Below are positions 47,101 to 57,056 of a stretch of DNA of 64,000 nt, one piece after another; the stretch's first letter is position 1; the number at the start of each line of letters is the position of its first letter. Location: contig JAYKKT010000088.1 in the NCBI GenBank assembly GCA_036023115.1, positions 5,355,001 through 5,419,000 of the forward strand, in the 5' to 3' direction. A program made the position numbers and the translations under genes. A model generated the notes under the pieces. The model was not told the DNA's origin and searched no databases. It worked only from the letters and a program-made list of their open reading frames with translations. The DNA is from Brasenia schreberi (taxonomy: Eukaryota > Streptophyta > Magnoliopsida > Nymphaeales > Cabombaceae).

Positions 47101-50100
47101 CTGAATATTATTGATGCCATCTATAAGAGCTACATGTCAATGATACAGGATGAGAAAGAGTCAATAAGTAACTGCAAGACTGGTGATGATGACATACCTA
47201 GATTTTCAAAGAAGAATCTCATGGACCAAATCAAAAGCTTAACTGAAGAACGTTTGCCATTTGAAAGTGAAAGGGTAATGCATTTGTCTGCATTATATGC
47301 AATGAAGCAGATGGCTCACCATGTTTGTTTTTCGGGTATCCATGCATGCTATTTCTATATGAACAGCTTGTTTCATAAGCATGGATATTTAGGGGCCAGA
47401 TTGCATTCCCTTAAGTCCACGGTTGAAGATGCATATTGTAAAGCAGAGAAAGATGCAATGGAGTTTCATCCAGCTTTGACTGTTATGGAGAAGATATTGC
47501 AGACATGTACTCAGAGTGGTAAAATACTTATTGTGGCAGATAGATCCATTTGGTGGCCTTTGACCAGGAAGTTGACTGCTATAGGAGTATCATTTCAGGA
47601 ACTTGAGTCTAAAAACTCTTGCTTTGACTATAATATGCCAGAACAGCATCACAAATTGAATAAATTTGCTCCAGTTGCTACATTGCAGTCAGATTGCCTG
47701 ATCATATCGAATGAGTAAGATCAGCTTGCCTCATTCTATGTGGACTTTTTATCTCATTATCACACTGCACTGCTCATAGTCTATTTTGGAAGCCAGCGTT
47801 TAATTTCCCACAGCCATGTGGTTCCATGTGATTCTTATGTATCTGGAAGTTTTAAGGGACTGCCATTTGTTTTATCATTTATTTCGTTGTTTCATTCTGC
47901 TGGATTTAAAAAATGTATGCCTTTGGAGCTATCACTTGGGGAACCTTGCTAAACCAGTTACTAGTTAGTATAACATAGAGACAATATTGACAAAACATAC
48001 AGTGGGCAGACATTATACATGTGGAGGACACGAATCTAAATGAACATTTCTACATGGTCAATGCACACATATTAGACTTGTGTTGACAGTGGTGCAAAAC
48101 TTCATGCTGTGTCTGACATGACTAGGGATCAAACTCTAAGAGTCAGGAGTGAAAGATGTTGAAGAATATGCTTTTAGGGTTAGTTTTATTAAATTTGATG
48201 TTTTAGGTATTATTGTAATTATCCGTAGTACAAAGGGTAATTTGGTCTTTTTCTGTTTTACAACCCATTATATAAGGGCTGAAAGTTTGTATTAGGGTTA
48301 AGAGGTTGTGAGTAATAAAGAGAGAGAGAGAGGGGGGCCTCCATTGGAGGTTGCCCCCTCCTTCGATCTTACATGTTTTCCTCTTCAATGTTATTGATTT
48401 TTGTTGTTTAATCTTCTGCTACGTGACTCCCGAATTCCAATATGGTATCAATTTGATCAATGGGATTAGCGAGTAGTCACTGTCGGCATGCTATCTTCGT
48501 GGTTTGATGATGAAGATCTGCCTTCGTGGTTTGTCGAGGAAGAGAAGAGGCACAACCAACCCATGAATCCAGTCACCAAAGAAGAGGTTGCTACAATGAA
48601 AGCACGATTCAGGAGATTGATGCTCAATACCAAACATGCTCCTATTTTAGGTTTGTACGTAGCGTCCTGTAAGAGGCCTTATGGCGTTAGGCTTCTCGTT
48701 GTCGGATTGGATGAATCTCGAACTCATCTTTATGTAAGGAAGAGGCCGCCGATCAGAGTGCCACTGTGCAAGAAGATAAGAGCCTGGATGTCGCTCCAAT
48801 GGATACATCATCATGAAAGAGAGAAGCCAGGACCTGAACCTTTTTTTTGTAGAGCATTTATTTGGAAACATGCATCATCTAAGAAAATCAACGAGTGACC
48901 AGAGAGAGGGGAGAGCTCATATTGAAAGAAATGCCAAGGAATCCATGGCGAAGAAGAAATAGCTCACCGACAATGTAGGACAATCGACGGCAGGCGATGG
49001 AGATGAGATCTCAATGTTGTCGGCACCAAGGAAAATGAGAAAGGATTCGAATAGCGTGTCATCGTCGGGGAAGAAGCGGGAGAGCAGGAAGAACAAGGGG
49101 GACGTGATCATCATCCCGCCCTCTTCACTAGCAAAAGAGGGCATTGGGTTATCCTTTATATCTGGCTCTTCCTCTATGGCGGTGAGAGTGGTGAGTGGTG
49201 TGCTTCCTAAAACAGTTTTAAGGCTCAGTCCCCTCCAGCTTTGGCAGATTGGCGTGTCTGCGAGATAGAAGCGAAGAGGAGGAAGACGATGATTGATATT
49301 CGTACTGCTATGGAAATGTTCAAGAGAGAAGTTTACCAGCATGTCAAGTGTTCACTGAGATGCTCAAGAAGAGATGATTAACCTCCACATCAAATGTTTG
49401 AGTAAATGCCCAAGAGAGATATTTACCTGCGCATCAAGTGTTTGAAGAAATGTTTAAGAGGGCTGAAAAATTGGGAAAAAAATGCAGAATGAGATTGAAT
49501 GGATTGCCATATTGATGAGTTAAGCAAGAAAGAATGGTAGCCATGTGTGGGCGCCAAAGTAGAGTTGTGGGCAGATTGGATGAAATGTCTCCAATCTGTT
49601 GATTCTTGTAAAGATTGCAGTGATGAGGACTGCTAAAATGTGTTTTGCAGCCAAAAATGTTGCTGAAGATGACCAACCAGGAAGGTTGAGTTGAAGATGT
49701 TGCATCTAAAGAAGCCGCTAAAGATGACCAGCCAGGAAGGTTGAGTTGAAGATGTTGCAGCCAAAGAAGCTTCTGAAGATGACCAGCCAGGAAGGCTGAG
49801 TTGAAGATGTTGCAACTAAAGAAGCTAACTAAAGAAGCTGATGAAGATGATAAAGGTTGAGTTGAAGATGTTGCAGCCAAAGAAGCTGCTAAAGATAACC
49901 AACCAGGAAGGCTGAGTTGAAGATGTTGCAGCCAAAGAAGTTGCTGAAGATTGGTGCAACCATGAAGCTGCTGAAGAATGTTGCAGCCAGGAAGGTTGCT
50001 GAAAAGTAGACAGCCAAGAGGGCTAGGAAAATAAAAAAAAAAATTCAGTTTTTTGGCAAGTTTGGAGTTCGAAGTATCTCACTCCCAACTTGAGGGGGGT

Positions 50101-51829
50101 GTTGAAGAATATGCTTTTAGGGTTAGTTTTAGTAAATTTGATGTTTTAGGTATTATTGTAATTGCCCGTAGTACTAAGGGCATTTTGGTCTTTTTCTATT
50201 TTACAACTCATTATATAAGGGCTGAAAGTTTATATTAGGGTTAAAAGGTTGTGAGTAAGAAAGAGAGAGAGAGAGGGGGGGCTCCATTGGAGGTCTGCCC
50301 CCTCCTTCGATCTCCCATGTTTTCCTCTTCAATGTTATCTTTGTTGTTTAATCTTCTGCTACGCGACTTCCGAATTCCAACAAAAGAAACCCTTTTGTGG
50401 AGATTTTCAGATCAAGATGAATGGGTGTCTGGGTACAATTGGACAAGTGGTTTTGTACTAATCGAGATTTCGTCCAAATCTTTTAAACCATATCAATGTA
50501 GACACGTGCATGCCATACGTTAAATTTTTATTGTTTCATAGATAGTACTTATCAGACTATTTTACTGTTCATACAATTTTTGGGAATATAGACACTTAGA
50601 GAAGATATAGACCGAAAACACATTTGTGGGTGCATGTCTGAATCTTTGTACTCTTGGAATTTTCTGTCGTGGCTTCTGAACTCGTGTGATATAGTATCAG
50701 TGTATCACAGTGGAGTTTGTCTTTCTTTACAGTTGACACCTTGGACCTTGAGCTTGTCGCTGAACTTTTGTTAACATTTTGTCATTTATGATGTTTGGAT
50801 GCATTCAGACATATTTGCGAAATATTTTCGGAGCTTTTGGTTGCACAAGGAATTTGTTTCTTGCATAGACTTCTGAAGGAATAAAGTCTGTTGGTAATGA
50901 CACCCATCCTACCGTGGATTCTACAAGTAACTAATTGCATGTGATGAAGCTTAAATTTACTTTAGGTTAATGATTTGATGTTTAGGACTTGTATCTTTGA
51001 TTAATGATCTGTTGATCTCCATTTATTTGATCTCATGAACCAAGATGTACGCATGTGCATTTAAGCGTATAAATGTGAAATACCATGGTTTGTGTACAAG
51101 TAGTAAACATCTTGCAGTGCAGAAGACATTAAAACTAATTTTGGAAATGTATCATCGTATATCATGTCTTCTATTTAACTTGAAGCATCATTAAGTTGTT
51201 GATGATGGTTCTTGTTCAAAAACAACTTATTTGGCAAGGTTAAGTTGTTCTATCTGGATTTCACAATTATTAACAATATGGTCTTTAGGATATTTCTGAT
51301 TTTGATTTATCAATCCTTATTTTCTATCTATTTTTTCTCTATCACGTATTCATGACTGGTGTAGCAATATATGCCTTTATTTGCAATTTTGCATATATGC
51401 ATATACATGTATGTGTTGTACGTACATGGACAGAAAGCTATATATGTAGATGCTATTGGAGCCCTCATGAATATAGCCAGTGTCCCTTTCTTAATGCTGA
51501 ATAGGCTGTATAACTCAAGGTGGATCTAGCAGGAAACTGCAAAGTTTCTCTTCTAGTTCAACACGTCCAGCATATTTCAATAGATTCAGTGAGTTGCTGG
51601 TGGAGTTCCCTCTTTTGTGCTTCACAAGTAGATATTTCCTTGTAATTCAGTTGAAAACAGTACATAAAGCCATAAAATGTAGATAGATACCGTAAATTTG
51701 TAGCTACCATGTCATGAATTTTTCACATTCAGCTTTTAAATATTCTTTTCTTGGAAGTATTTAAAGTGCATATCTTTATGTGGAAAAGTATATTTGATTA
51801 AAAACGTCGGCTTCTTCACTCAGATACTC

Positions 51830-51860
<31 letters not shown>

Positions 51861-54800
51861 TACACACACTCATGCACACATAGAACTGGAAATGCCCAAA
51901 GGCCTGATGTGGAAAGCATCAATAGATGCACGTTTTATTTCCAGAGTTCATACGACCATTTATGATTTTATATTTGCAGGATGCAAAACACCAACCTTTT
52001 TGACCTCCATTTCAAAGAAACTGTTTACTGTCAAGGAAGAGAGGGAAGCTAGATACTTTTAAAATCTTTTTTCTGTATATCTAGTCCATCTTTACCTCTG
52101 AAGTAATTATACTTCAGATGTGTTTTCCTTTGTCTAGTACATTTTTTTGGTGCTACATTTACACCATGATAGAGCTTTTTATTGCTTAATCAGCTTCCTT
52201 ATATTAAGTGCTTGTTGTTTCCTCTATGTTTCTTGTGTTGTTTCATGCAGTACATATCCTATTGGTTTGTGTTTTCCTCAGCTAGGATGAAGTAGTAATT
52301 ATTTCAGAAAACTATTTCTCCTCATTCTTTTTGTGGTATTACTGTAAGGTATCTTTCCAGCTCCTTCCCCTTCCATCTTTTCAGCAACGTTCTGGAGTAT
52401 GGAGGGTGTTATGGATCCTCTAAGGTGTCAAGTATTTGTCAGGAAGTCAATGGCATGCCGCATGTTCAATTTTTGAAACTCAAATTGGAGGATCGTCACG
52501 TTCCTGGTGCTCTTTCAGATGGCTTCAACATATTCCAGCATCTTGAATTATCACCCGTAGTAATTTCTTTAAGCTTCTAAACCAGTAATTTATTTATGTG
52601 CTATCAGCTTAACAGATCTCAAATTTCTGTCATGTTATAGGATTTTTTTCATTGCATTTCAACAATGTCTCCTCTTGAAATTCAATATTGTGCTTTGTTG
52701 CTGATTCATTATTCATCTCTTCAAAAGTCATGTCTCTTTTTTTTGTGTGTTTTTCAATAATAATGACTTCTTCAGTCTTTTACCTAACTTATAACCCAGG
52801 AGAATTATCAACCATCATCCTACTTGCAAGAACTTGGTAACTGGGAGTTGGTCAACCTTCTAAACTGGGTACCTCTTTTTGAGGACTACAAATTGGTATA
52901 TGTGGAGCCTGATGACAAAGTTGGGGCAGGTTTTATGCTTGAAGAAAATTCACATGTTCTACATTCAAAGGACTCTGAGCATATGGATCTAACGAGCCCT
53001 TCATTTCCCAGTTTAATTGTCATTGCCAACACCCAGAGGTTTAGCCATGAATTATTAACATCTCGAAGAAGCTCATACCAGCAGATACTTGCAATGGAGA
53101 AAGATGGAATTCAAGTTGTGGAGAGAGAGATGCATCTGCCCGTGGACCTGATTCTTAGTGCTTCTACTTGCCTAGTGTGGTTTGATGCTAAAAGATTCTT
53201 GCAGACTTCAATTCCTGAAGTGCCTCCTTCCGTGCCACTGTGTGTAGAGAGTATTTCTACCAGCCTTCTCCTGTCTATTAGCTTCTCCTTCAGTCACTGC
53301 ATACTGGTTAGACATTTTGTTCTTCTAGGAGGTGATCTTTTTTTTCTAATCATATACGTGTTGCTGCTTCCTTGCCAATTTAACTGCATTAACTTTCTTA
53401 TTCTAAACAAACACAAATTGCATTACCTTTTTTTTATCTACTTCCGGGTTAGACCTTTTTCTTGCAAATGCATGTATGGAGACAGTGTCTTGTAATGACG
53501 GTGGTGCTTCCCTCATGTTTCTTGTCTTGTAATGATGAATTGTGCTTCACTCATATGTCTTGCTCACATCTATATTAAATGACATCAAATGACCTTTTGG
53601 CCTTGTTCGATTCTCATGTCCCTGGGACACTCTTACCGGGTAACTTCTTTCCATCTATCTTTCTCCCTTCACAGGGCTCACTCGAAACTTGAGAAATGAC
53701 CAGGCAATAATCATACACTAGTAACTGCTTACTAGAAGCATGATAAAGATTAGTAATGGCTAAATGAAAATATGAAGGCTTTCAGTGGAAAAATATGCTA
53801 CAAACTGTGGCTATTGGAATTGTTACTGTGGGTTGGTCAACAATTTTTAAGTACTTGGAGGTCAGAAAACATTGATAAGATGGTGGTGGATGCTGAAGGT
53901 GCTCCAACGGAAGGATCACTGGGTGCTGCTGAGAATCATAACAATGGATCTCTCTGAGATGGAGGATGTACCAGAACTAGATATCCTTATAGATCCTCCT
54001 CAACCTTTTCCATGATGAAATGTTTTGAATGAAATCTTCACTAATCAAAAATATTGTTCATTCAATTTAGTGCTATCTGGAACTACTCTGGCCACTTCAA
54101 TAGACGTTAATAACTAGCTTTTAGGAAAAGATCCTCACAAGCACATGGAATTTATGTTCATCTACAAGTCTTCATCAACTATGATTGAACAGGCTTATTC
54201 TTATCAGCAGGTCAAACTGCACTTTCCCCTATTTGTCTAGGAAAAGGATGATATTTAGCATATTAGGTAGCTGGTGTAGGTTATGGACAAGAGACATGAG
54301 GTTGCCAGCCACACATGTGTGCATAGTCATAACTTTCTCATACAAACTTAGAATGGAGTAGTTTTGTGGATGCAATTTTAAAATTAATTTTCTATAGAAG
54401 CATGATTGAGGAACCAATTCCTGCCCATTCTAGTCACTGTTATCATCAGTGTAATCACCTTGGCATTAGGAAAACTCCTATATATTCTACCAAAGTTTAG
54501 CTTAACTTAATAGTATATTTTCGGAAGAGATGGAAATTGGTTTATGCAAGAAAATGAAGATGATAAACTAGAAAAAATAAGTTCAAAGTGCTCATACAGT
54601 CAGAGAGTGAGAGTTTTTATTGCACTTTTGTGCAGTTGACACCAAATCCTTGTTTATATCAGCATTCCTTGAAACTGATTCCAACAAACTTTAATATGTT
54701 CCCATGTCAATCTAAAGTCATCTCCGGTAGCCCCCCACTGTATTACAGACTACAGAGTACAATTGTTCAACTTTGGGTATGCAAATATTGAACCTTTTAT

Positions 54801-56922
54801 GACCAGTAACAACCTTGCGAGTTTTTTAATTGGTTTCTTCACCACTATCCTTTCGCTATTCTTCTTTTATCATAACCATAGAATGCAAGCCATGAAAATC
54901 TGGATGAGTTCCATAAGCAATGAACCGCTAATCTGCTGATGATTCATAACCTTTATGAACAAAAAGAAAAACACCACACAGAATAAGGCAACCGAGAACT
55001 ATGCTACACATATAGAGATTGTCAACCCAGAAGGTAGAATACTTAATTGATAGTTTCTTCCCTTTGTGTTGATAAATTGCATTACATGCTTTTTATTTCT
55101 CTGTTTTTGACATTTTGCAACGCTACTAGGTTTTTCATGTGATCTCTTTTTCAGATATTTGAAGGAGAAACGCGATTCCTTTCATCCGTTATGGAAGTGT
55201 CAGATGGGCTATATGCCGCTGGTGCAAGTCTGGACATACATCTACAACTTTTCTTTTCAGGGTGTTCCGATTTAACAGACAAAATAGTCCTTAACTGCAT
55301 TGGCTATGCCTCAAAATCAAATGAACGTATATTTCCTGTGATGCTTGAATCAGAGACTCTTGGGGAATCATTTCTCACCAGCTTTCCTTCCATGAATCCA
55401 CTTTCAGCACATGCTATACTGTCTTGTGGCACCAGAGTCTCCGACTTCTTCCAGATGCCATTGGAACAAAGACTTCAAACAATTCAAAAATATCACGTTC
55501 CAGATGAAAGCCTTAACCTGTTCAGTGTTCTATGCAGATTTGGGGAAATTGCGGAGTCCAAATCTGATATGACCGAGTGTTCTTCCACAGTGGCTTCGGC
55601 ACTAGATTCTGATAGCAGTTACAAAAGAACAAGAACTTTGCCAAAGAAACGGAAGTATGAGACAGATGATCACTTGTTTGACATCCCATCTAATGAATAC
55701 TTGAATTTTATGCCAGAAAACATATTTGGAAGTGTAGTGCAACCTCCAACAAAGTTGCCATCACAACCTACTGAGTCTTGTTCCTGTAGTGAAGATCCAT
55801 TTCATTTCAGAATAAATGAGACGCAAGATCCAGAATTGCAGCTAGAAGGACCTTCTGGAATGAAACAGCAAGACTCGGGTGAATTTTATGGGCCTGTGAA
55901 TTACAATGACATCAAAGTGGACTTTGATGATCTTAAATTTCCAATCTTCAATCAGAACTTCCTTTCATCCCCAGAGAATGGAGTTTTGTCATGGGAGTCG
56001 CAAGGAACCGGAAAGAGGTCTTCATGTGGTATCGGTGGTTACTCTTTTCGACTGAGTCCTTCCAGACAACCTGTATTGGTCTCTCCAGATAACGACATTG
56101 AATCACATAATTGGACTTCTTTACTAAGTTCAAAGTGTAGCCTGGATAAGAAAATGAATGACCAAAATCCCAATGTGAAAATTGATGGATTTCAGAAAAA
56201 ATTCCAGGACAATATTTTGCAGGAGAGCATCATGAAGCACAAATACAGAAGTGTCAAAAATATGTCATTTCAGAAGGCCACGAATGTAAGTGCCCAAAAT
56301 ATGACATTTCAAAATGCCACAAATCTAAGTGCCTCAAATATGTCACTTCAAGAGGCCATAAATCTAAGAAAATATAATGATAGTCCATACTGTAGAGCAT
56401 CTGATTCGCAGCAAGGTTCTCCCTCAACATTTGAGTTTCTAAAGAGAATCAAGGACAAGTCCAGAATGTCTAACAAGTTTCCACATCATATATCTAAGAA
56501 CCATCTCGGGAAATCCCCAAACAGCCAGAGAAGTCTGAAGAGGCAAAGCCCATCGATTCTTGATTCATATAGGTACCAAGGGAGTAACAGCAAACCAAAG
56601 AGTACAAGCAACCACAAATGGAGTAGGATTTTCAAATCTCCGTTGGATTCACTCAAGGAACAGAAAACAACCTGCAGATTGGCTCCGTCTTGGACTCCAC
56701 TTGATAAAAGAGCTAGGCAGGTGCATGTTGCATCCAAAATATTTCTAAAACTTATAAAACTTTTATGGATTTTTTATTAGCTTTGAGATTCATACAAGTG
56801 CTACTGACAATTCATTCCAGACTCTGTCTTTCACTAGGAGTGGAAATGAAAAGCAAAGTAAGTTGACATGGAGTGACCAAGGTGCTCTCAATGTAAGGAA
56901 GAGATGTCGTGAAGAAACTTAG
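34920..56922 (+). CDS. SHOC1: SHOC1 (ZIP2-like XPF-related meiotic crossover factor), 10 exons
   Basis: Join of 34920-35180, 36038-36127, 36683-36728, 36816-36880, 44708-44797, 45814-47714, 52349-52559, 52800-53306, 55155-56720 and 56821-56922: about 1612 codons, close to Arabidopsis SHOC1 (At5g52290). SHOC1 is a ZMM protein that works with PTD at class I crossover sites in meiotic nuclei. It has a degenerate XPF-nuclease-like core and C-terminal helix-hairpin-helix motifs. Matching blocks include [11 protein letters not shown] at the start, [95 protein letters not shown] and PLDKRARQ. All introns are GT-AG and in phase except intron 4, where exon 4 meets an in-frame TAG and no GT donor. Introns 4 and 6 contain retroelements. 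The gene may be functional, or damaged at exon 4. Confidence 0.88.
36038..36127 (+). CDS. SHOC1: SHOC1 exon 2
   Basis: Acceptor ATCACAG at 36037, donor GTAAGT at 36128, 30 codons in phase 0, including [16 protein letters not shown]. Confidence 0.75.
36683..36728 (+). CDS. SHOC1: SHOC1 exon 3
   Basis: Acceptor TTGCTGCAG, donor GTACCT, 46 bp (phase 0 to 1), [15 protein letters not shown]. Confidence 0.65.
36816..36880 (+). CDS. SHOC1: SHOC1 exon 4, 3' splice boundary abnormal
   Basis: Acceptor TGTAATGCAG. In the phase set by exon 3 it reads [16 protein letters not shown] then INFDT, and immediately meets TAG (36881-36883). Ending exactly before the TAG would put exon 5 in frame and would align the join with the family's ETPEL block, but no GT or GC donor exists at that point. 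Confidence 0.5.
37089..37472 (-). repeat. copia 3' LTR
   Basis: 384 bp, on the plus strand TGTAACGAAGATGATAC...GTATTTTAACA. It is a direct repeat of 43978-44375. The following TTCCTTCAAACTG is the complement of the polypurine tract. Confidence 0.88.
38066..38700 (-). pseudogene. copia reverse transcriptase, minus-strand arm
   Basis: The minus strand reads [37 protein letters not shown], then [18 protein letters not shown] and QNKFANDVV, the reverse transcriptase thumb region of copia. It is interrupted by frameshifts and stops. At 38641-38700 it mirrors 43223-43290 of the plus-strand arm. Confidence 0.8.
38705..38946 (+). pseudogene. copia GAG pre-integrase and integrase start, plus-strand arm
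   Basis: [19 protein letters not shown] (38737 on) is the HxxxH part of the pre-integrase zinc finger. The integrase opening reads [15 protein letters not shown] in broken frame near 38900-38940. It is cut at 38946 by the insertion of a small DNA transposon. Confidence 0.75.
38947..39655. mobile_element. Small non-autonomous DNA transposon (hAT-like) in copia integrase
   Basis: About 709 bp flanked by perfect 8-bp duplications GTTAAAAG (38939-38946, 39656-39663). The ends read CTATATCACACGGGTG and, on the other strand, CTAAGTCACACTGACAC: short imperfect inverted termini. Removing the insert plus one duplication rejoins the copia integrase. The 8-bp duplication (T at position 2, A at 7) fits hAT. 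The right part is rich in GTGTCGG/CCGACAC. No transposase is present. Confidence 0.7.
39656..40357 (+). pseudogene. copia integrase core to reverse transcriptase start, plus-strand arm
   Basis: [20 protein letters not shown] is the integrase core start. The integrase middle is missing and replaced by a short foldback (39689-39711 pairs with 39767-39789). The end of the variable region and reverse transcriptase start follow: [17 protein letters not shown], then [16 protein letters not shown]. Cut at 40357 by the large solo LTR. Confidence 0.8.
39689..39789. repeat. 23-bp inverted repeat inside copia integrase
   Basis: 39689-39711 and 39767-39789 are reverse complements with one mismatch, about 55 bp apart. 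The right arm interrupts the normal integrase order, so it looks like a foldback or template-switch scar. Confidence 0.8.
40358..43119 (+). mobile_element. Large solo LTR (gypsy-like), nested in copia
   Basis: About 2.76 kb starting TGTAGATGTGAAA, inserted in the copia reverse transcriptase. The flanks ATATC (40353-40357) and GTATC (43120-43124) form a 5-bp duplication with one mismatch. Splicing out the insert restores the copia frame (NGDDILE, then a TGA, then [17 protein letters not shown]). The same sequence recurs at 61584-64000 with different flanks. The right end does not read CA, so it may be mutated. A TATA-like TTTTATAG sits 1.4 kb in, at a matching place in both copies. No coding domain; the glutamate/arginine-rich open frames at 41510-41735 come from a CT repeat. 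Confidence 0.75.
41763..41770 (+). promoter_or_regulatory. Possible LTR TATA box
   Basis: TTTTATAG follows an AAGGCCCC-rich stretch. The second copy of this LTR has TTTTTATAGG at 63031-63040 in the same context, and conservation between copies suggests the U3/R promoter. Confidence 0.4.
43125..43735 (+). pseudogene. copia reverse transcriptase, plus-strand arm
   Basis: Resumes the copia frame after the solo [15 protein letters not shown], then [29 protein letters not shown], the catalytic [13 protein letters not shown] at about 43515-43550, and [18 protein letters not shown] just after the insertion point and a TAG near 43301 break the frame. It is homologous to the minus-strand arm 38066-38700. 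Confidence 0.85.
43967..43978 (-). other. copia primer-binding site, tRNA-Met type
   Basis: The plus strand reads GCTCTGATACCA, the exact complement of TGGTATCAGAGC, directly beside the 5' LTR. It fixes the element's orientation as minus. Confidence 0.85.
43978..44375 (-). repeat. copia 5' LTR
   Basis: 398 bp, on the plus strand TGTAATTAAGATGATAC...GTATTTTAACA, followed by the target duplication CTTGA. Confidence 0.88.
44708..44797 (+). CDS. SHOC1: SHOC1 exon 5 (probable)
   Basis: Acceptor CCCTCATAG, donor CTG followed by GTTTGC, 30 open codons in phase 0: [15 protein letters not shown] then [15 protein letters not shown]. It lies 330 bp after the copia insertion. The family has a PELDxxxEN-type block here, which QELIMEN resembles. 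Confidence 0.55.
45814..47714 (+). CDS. SHOC1: SHOC1 exon 6 (large central exon)
   Basis: Acceptor TATATCTGCAG, 1901 bp open throughout, ending in the good donor GA followed by GTAAGA. It contains [37 protein letters not shown], a region of A-K-Q-M type ([20 protein letters not shown]) and SDCLIISNE. The TAA seen at 47716 lies inside the donor and is removed by splicing. Confidence 0.9.
48157..48442 (+). repeat. Left LTR of copy II
   Basis: 286 bp; direct repeat of 50100-50382 with scattered differences. The last base pair reads TA where the partner reads CA. Confidence 0.9.
48488..48898 (+). pseudogene. Chimeric captured frame: SPB1-like piece joined to 20S proteasome alpha-6-like piece
   Basis: One open frame of 136 codons. 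Residues 6-41 ([15 protein letters not shown], then [14 protein letters not shown]) match the conserved C-terminal block of SPB1/FTSJ3, the nucleolar rRNA 2'-O-methyltransferase (relatives: LPxWFxxEEKRH, PxTKEExxAMxAQF). Residues about 62-83 ([21 protein letters not shown]) match the PAF1 alpha-6 proteasome block [21 protein letters not shown]. The rest is unassigned. Both pieces lack their protein's active parts. In this setting they are host exons carried by the retroelement, not working genes. Both assignments come from memory of the families and should be confirmed by search. Confidence 0.6.
48940..49270 (+). other. Further captured-like segment, unassigned
   Basis: Coding-like, GC-richer text than the surroundings: a frame with ESMAKKK, a stop, then [19 protein letters not shown] and [16 protein letters not shown]. 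The opposite strand is also open (48917-49342). Composition suggests a third host fragment, but the source gene is not recognised. Confidence 0.35.
49506..50099 (+). repeat. 3' module with 55-bp minisatellite and polypurine tract of copy II
   Basis: 49506-49660 is the module shared with copy I. From about 49640 to 49990 a 55-bp unit beginning GTTGCAGCCAAAGAAGCTGC recurs about six times (for example at 49699, 49754 and 49809). The region closes with CTTGAGGGGGG at 50089-50099, the polypurine tract. Confidence 0.8.
50100..50382 (+). repeat. Right LTR of copy II
   Basis: 283 bp, TGTTGAAGAATATGC...TTCCAACA, followed by the target duplication AAAGA. Confidence 0.9.
50388..52348 (+). other. SHOC1: SHOC1 intron 6, remainder
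   Basis: Intron 6 spans 47715-52348. Outside the LTR element it is AT-rich, unique-looking intron DNA with no exon of the family recognised, and a CT/CA microsatellite at 51828-51869. Confidence 0.6.
51828..51869. repeat. (TC)n-(AC)n microsatellite
   Basis: About ten TC units followed by about ten CA units inside SHOC1 intron 6. Confidence 0.9.
52349..52559 (+). CDS. SHOC1: SHOC1 exon 7
   Basis: The acceptor CTGTAAG joins exon 6 to give [11 protein letters not shown], which lines up with the family's SYEQISPSFPV. It then reads [20 protein letters not shown]. The donor is either GTAATT at 52560 or GTAGTA at 52557; both keep phase 0. Confidence 0.8.
52800..53306 (+). CDS. SHOC1: SHOC1 exon 8 (XPF-like core)
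   Basis: Acceptor ATAACCCAG, donor CTG followed by GTTAGA, 169 codons. Includes [34 protein letters not shown] and [10 protein letters not shown], the degenerate XPF-nuclease-like segment, then [11 protein letters not shown]. Confidence 0.9.
53307..55154 (+). other. SHOC1: SHOC1 intron 8
   Basis: 1848 bp. A stretch at 53772-53890 has protein-like text in one frame ([15 protein letters not shown]) and may be an old captured or duplicated scrap; no splice sites or family support an exon. Confidence 0.5.
55155..56720 (+). CDS. SHOC1: SHOC1 exon 9 (helix-hairpin-helix and tail)
   Basis: Acceptor CTTTTTCAG joins exon 8 to give CILIFEGE (family: CIMVFEGE). Continues [36 protein letters not shown] and [20 protein letters not shown] (HhH region, about residues 1130-1195 of the protein), then a long low-conservation tail with two imperfect repeats of NMxFQxATN type near 56260-56360, and [19 protein letters not shown]. 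Donor CAG followed by GTGCAT. Confidence 0.9.
56821..56922 (+). CDS. SHOC1: SHOC1 exon 10, last
   Basis: Acceptor TTCATTCCAG, 33 codons: [18 protein letters not shown] and a basic end, TAG at 56920-56922. It matches the SLSYTxxGxxQTKLVW ending of the family, with a short extension. Confidence 0.85.
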   Translation, partial: TLSFTRSGNEKQSKLTWSDQGALNVRKRCREET

Positions 56923-57011
56923 CCTAAAGCTGGTAAGAAAATTCCACTTCACAAGTGATTTGATATTTGAAGGATCTTTTTATATGTTTGAGCTGAGACA
57001 TGGAATATTAA

Positions 57012-57012
57012 T

Positions 57013-57056
<44 letters not shown>
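57012..57056. repeat. (TA)n-(TG)n microsatellite at copia boundary
   Basis: About ten TA units followed by about twelve TG units, 90 bp after the SHOC1 stop codon and directly abutting a truncated copia reverse transcriptase. Confidence 0.9.

Larger units (their letters stand above)
48157..50382 (+). mobile_element. Non-autonomous LTR retrotransposon, copy II, with captured SPB1- and PAF1-like pieces
   Basis: The same family as 23515-29275. LTRs are 48157-48442 and 50100-50382, starting TGTTGAAGAATATGC and ending TTCCAA(T/C)A, with exact 5-bp target duplications AAAGA (48152-48156, 50383-50387). A primer site TGGTATCA follows the left LTR, and the polypurine tract CTTGAGGGGGG precedes the right LTR. 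The inside has a chimeric open frame (48488-48895), an unassigned coding-like piece (48940-49270), the family's 3' module (49506-49660) and a 55-bp minisatellite. It carries no retroelement enzymes. It is inserted in SHOC1 intron 6, same strand as the gene. Confidence 0.9.

Noticed and set aside
47716..47952. Frame that continues past the TAA after SHOC1 exon 6
   Set aside because: It shares the reading phase by chance; the TAA lies inside a strong donor, and exon 7 at 52349 gives the correct family continuation (EYLSSSFPF).
53772..53957. Extra SHOC1 exon or separate gene in intron 8
   Set aside because: Exons 8 and 9 join in phase and match the family without it; no splice sites frame this stretch.
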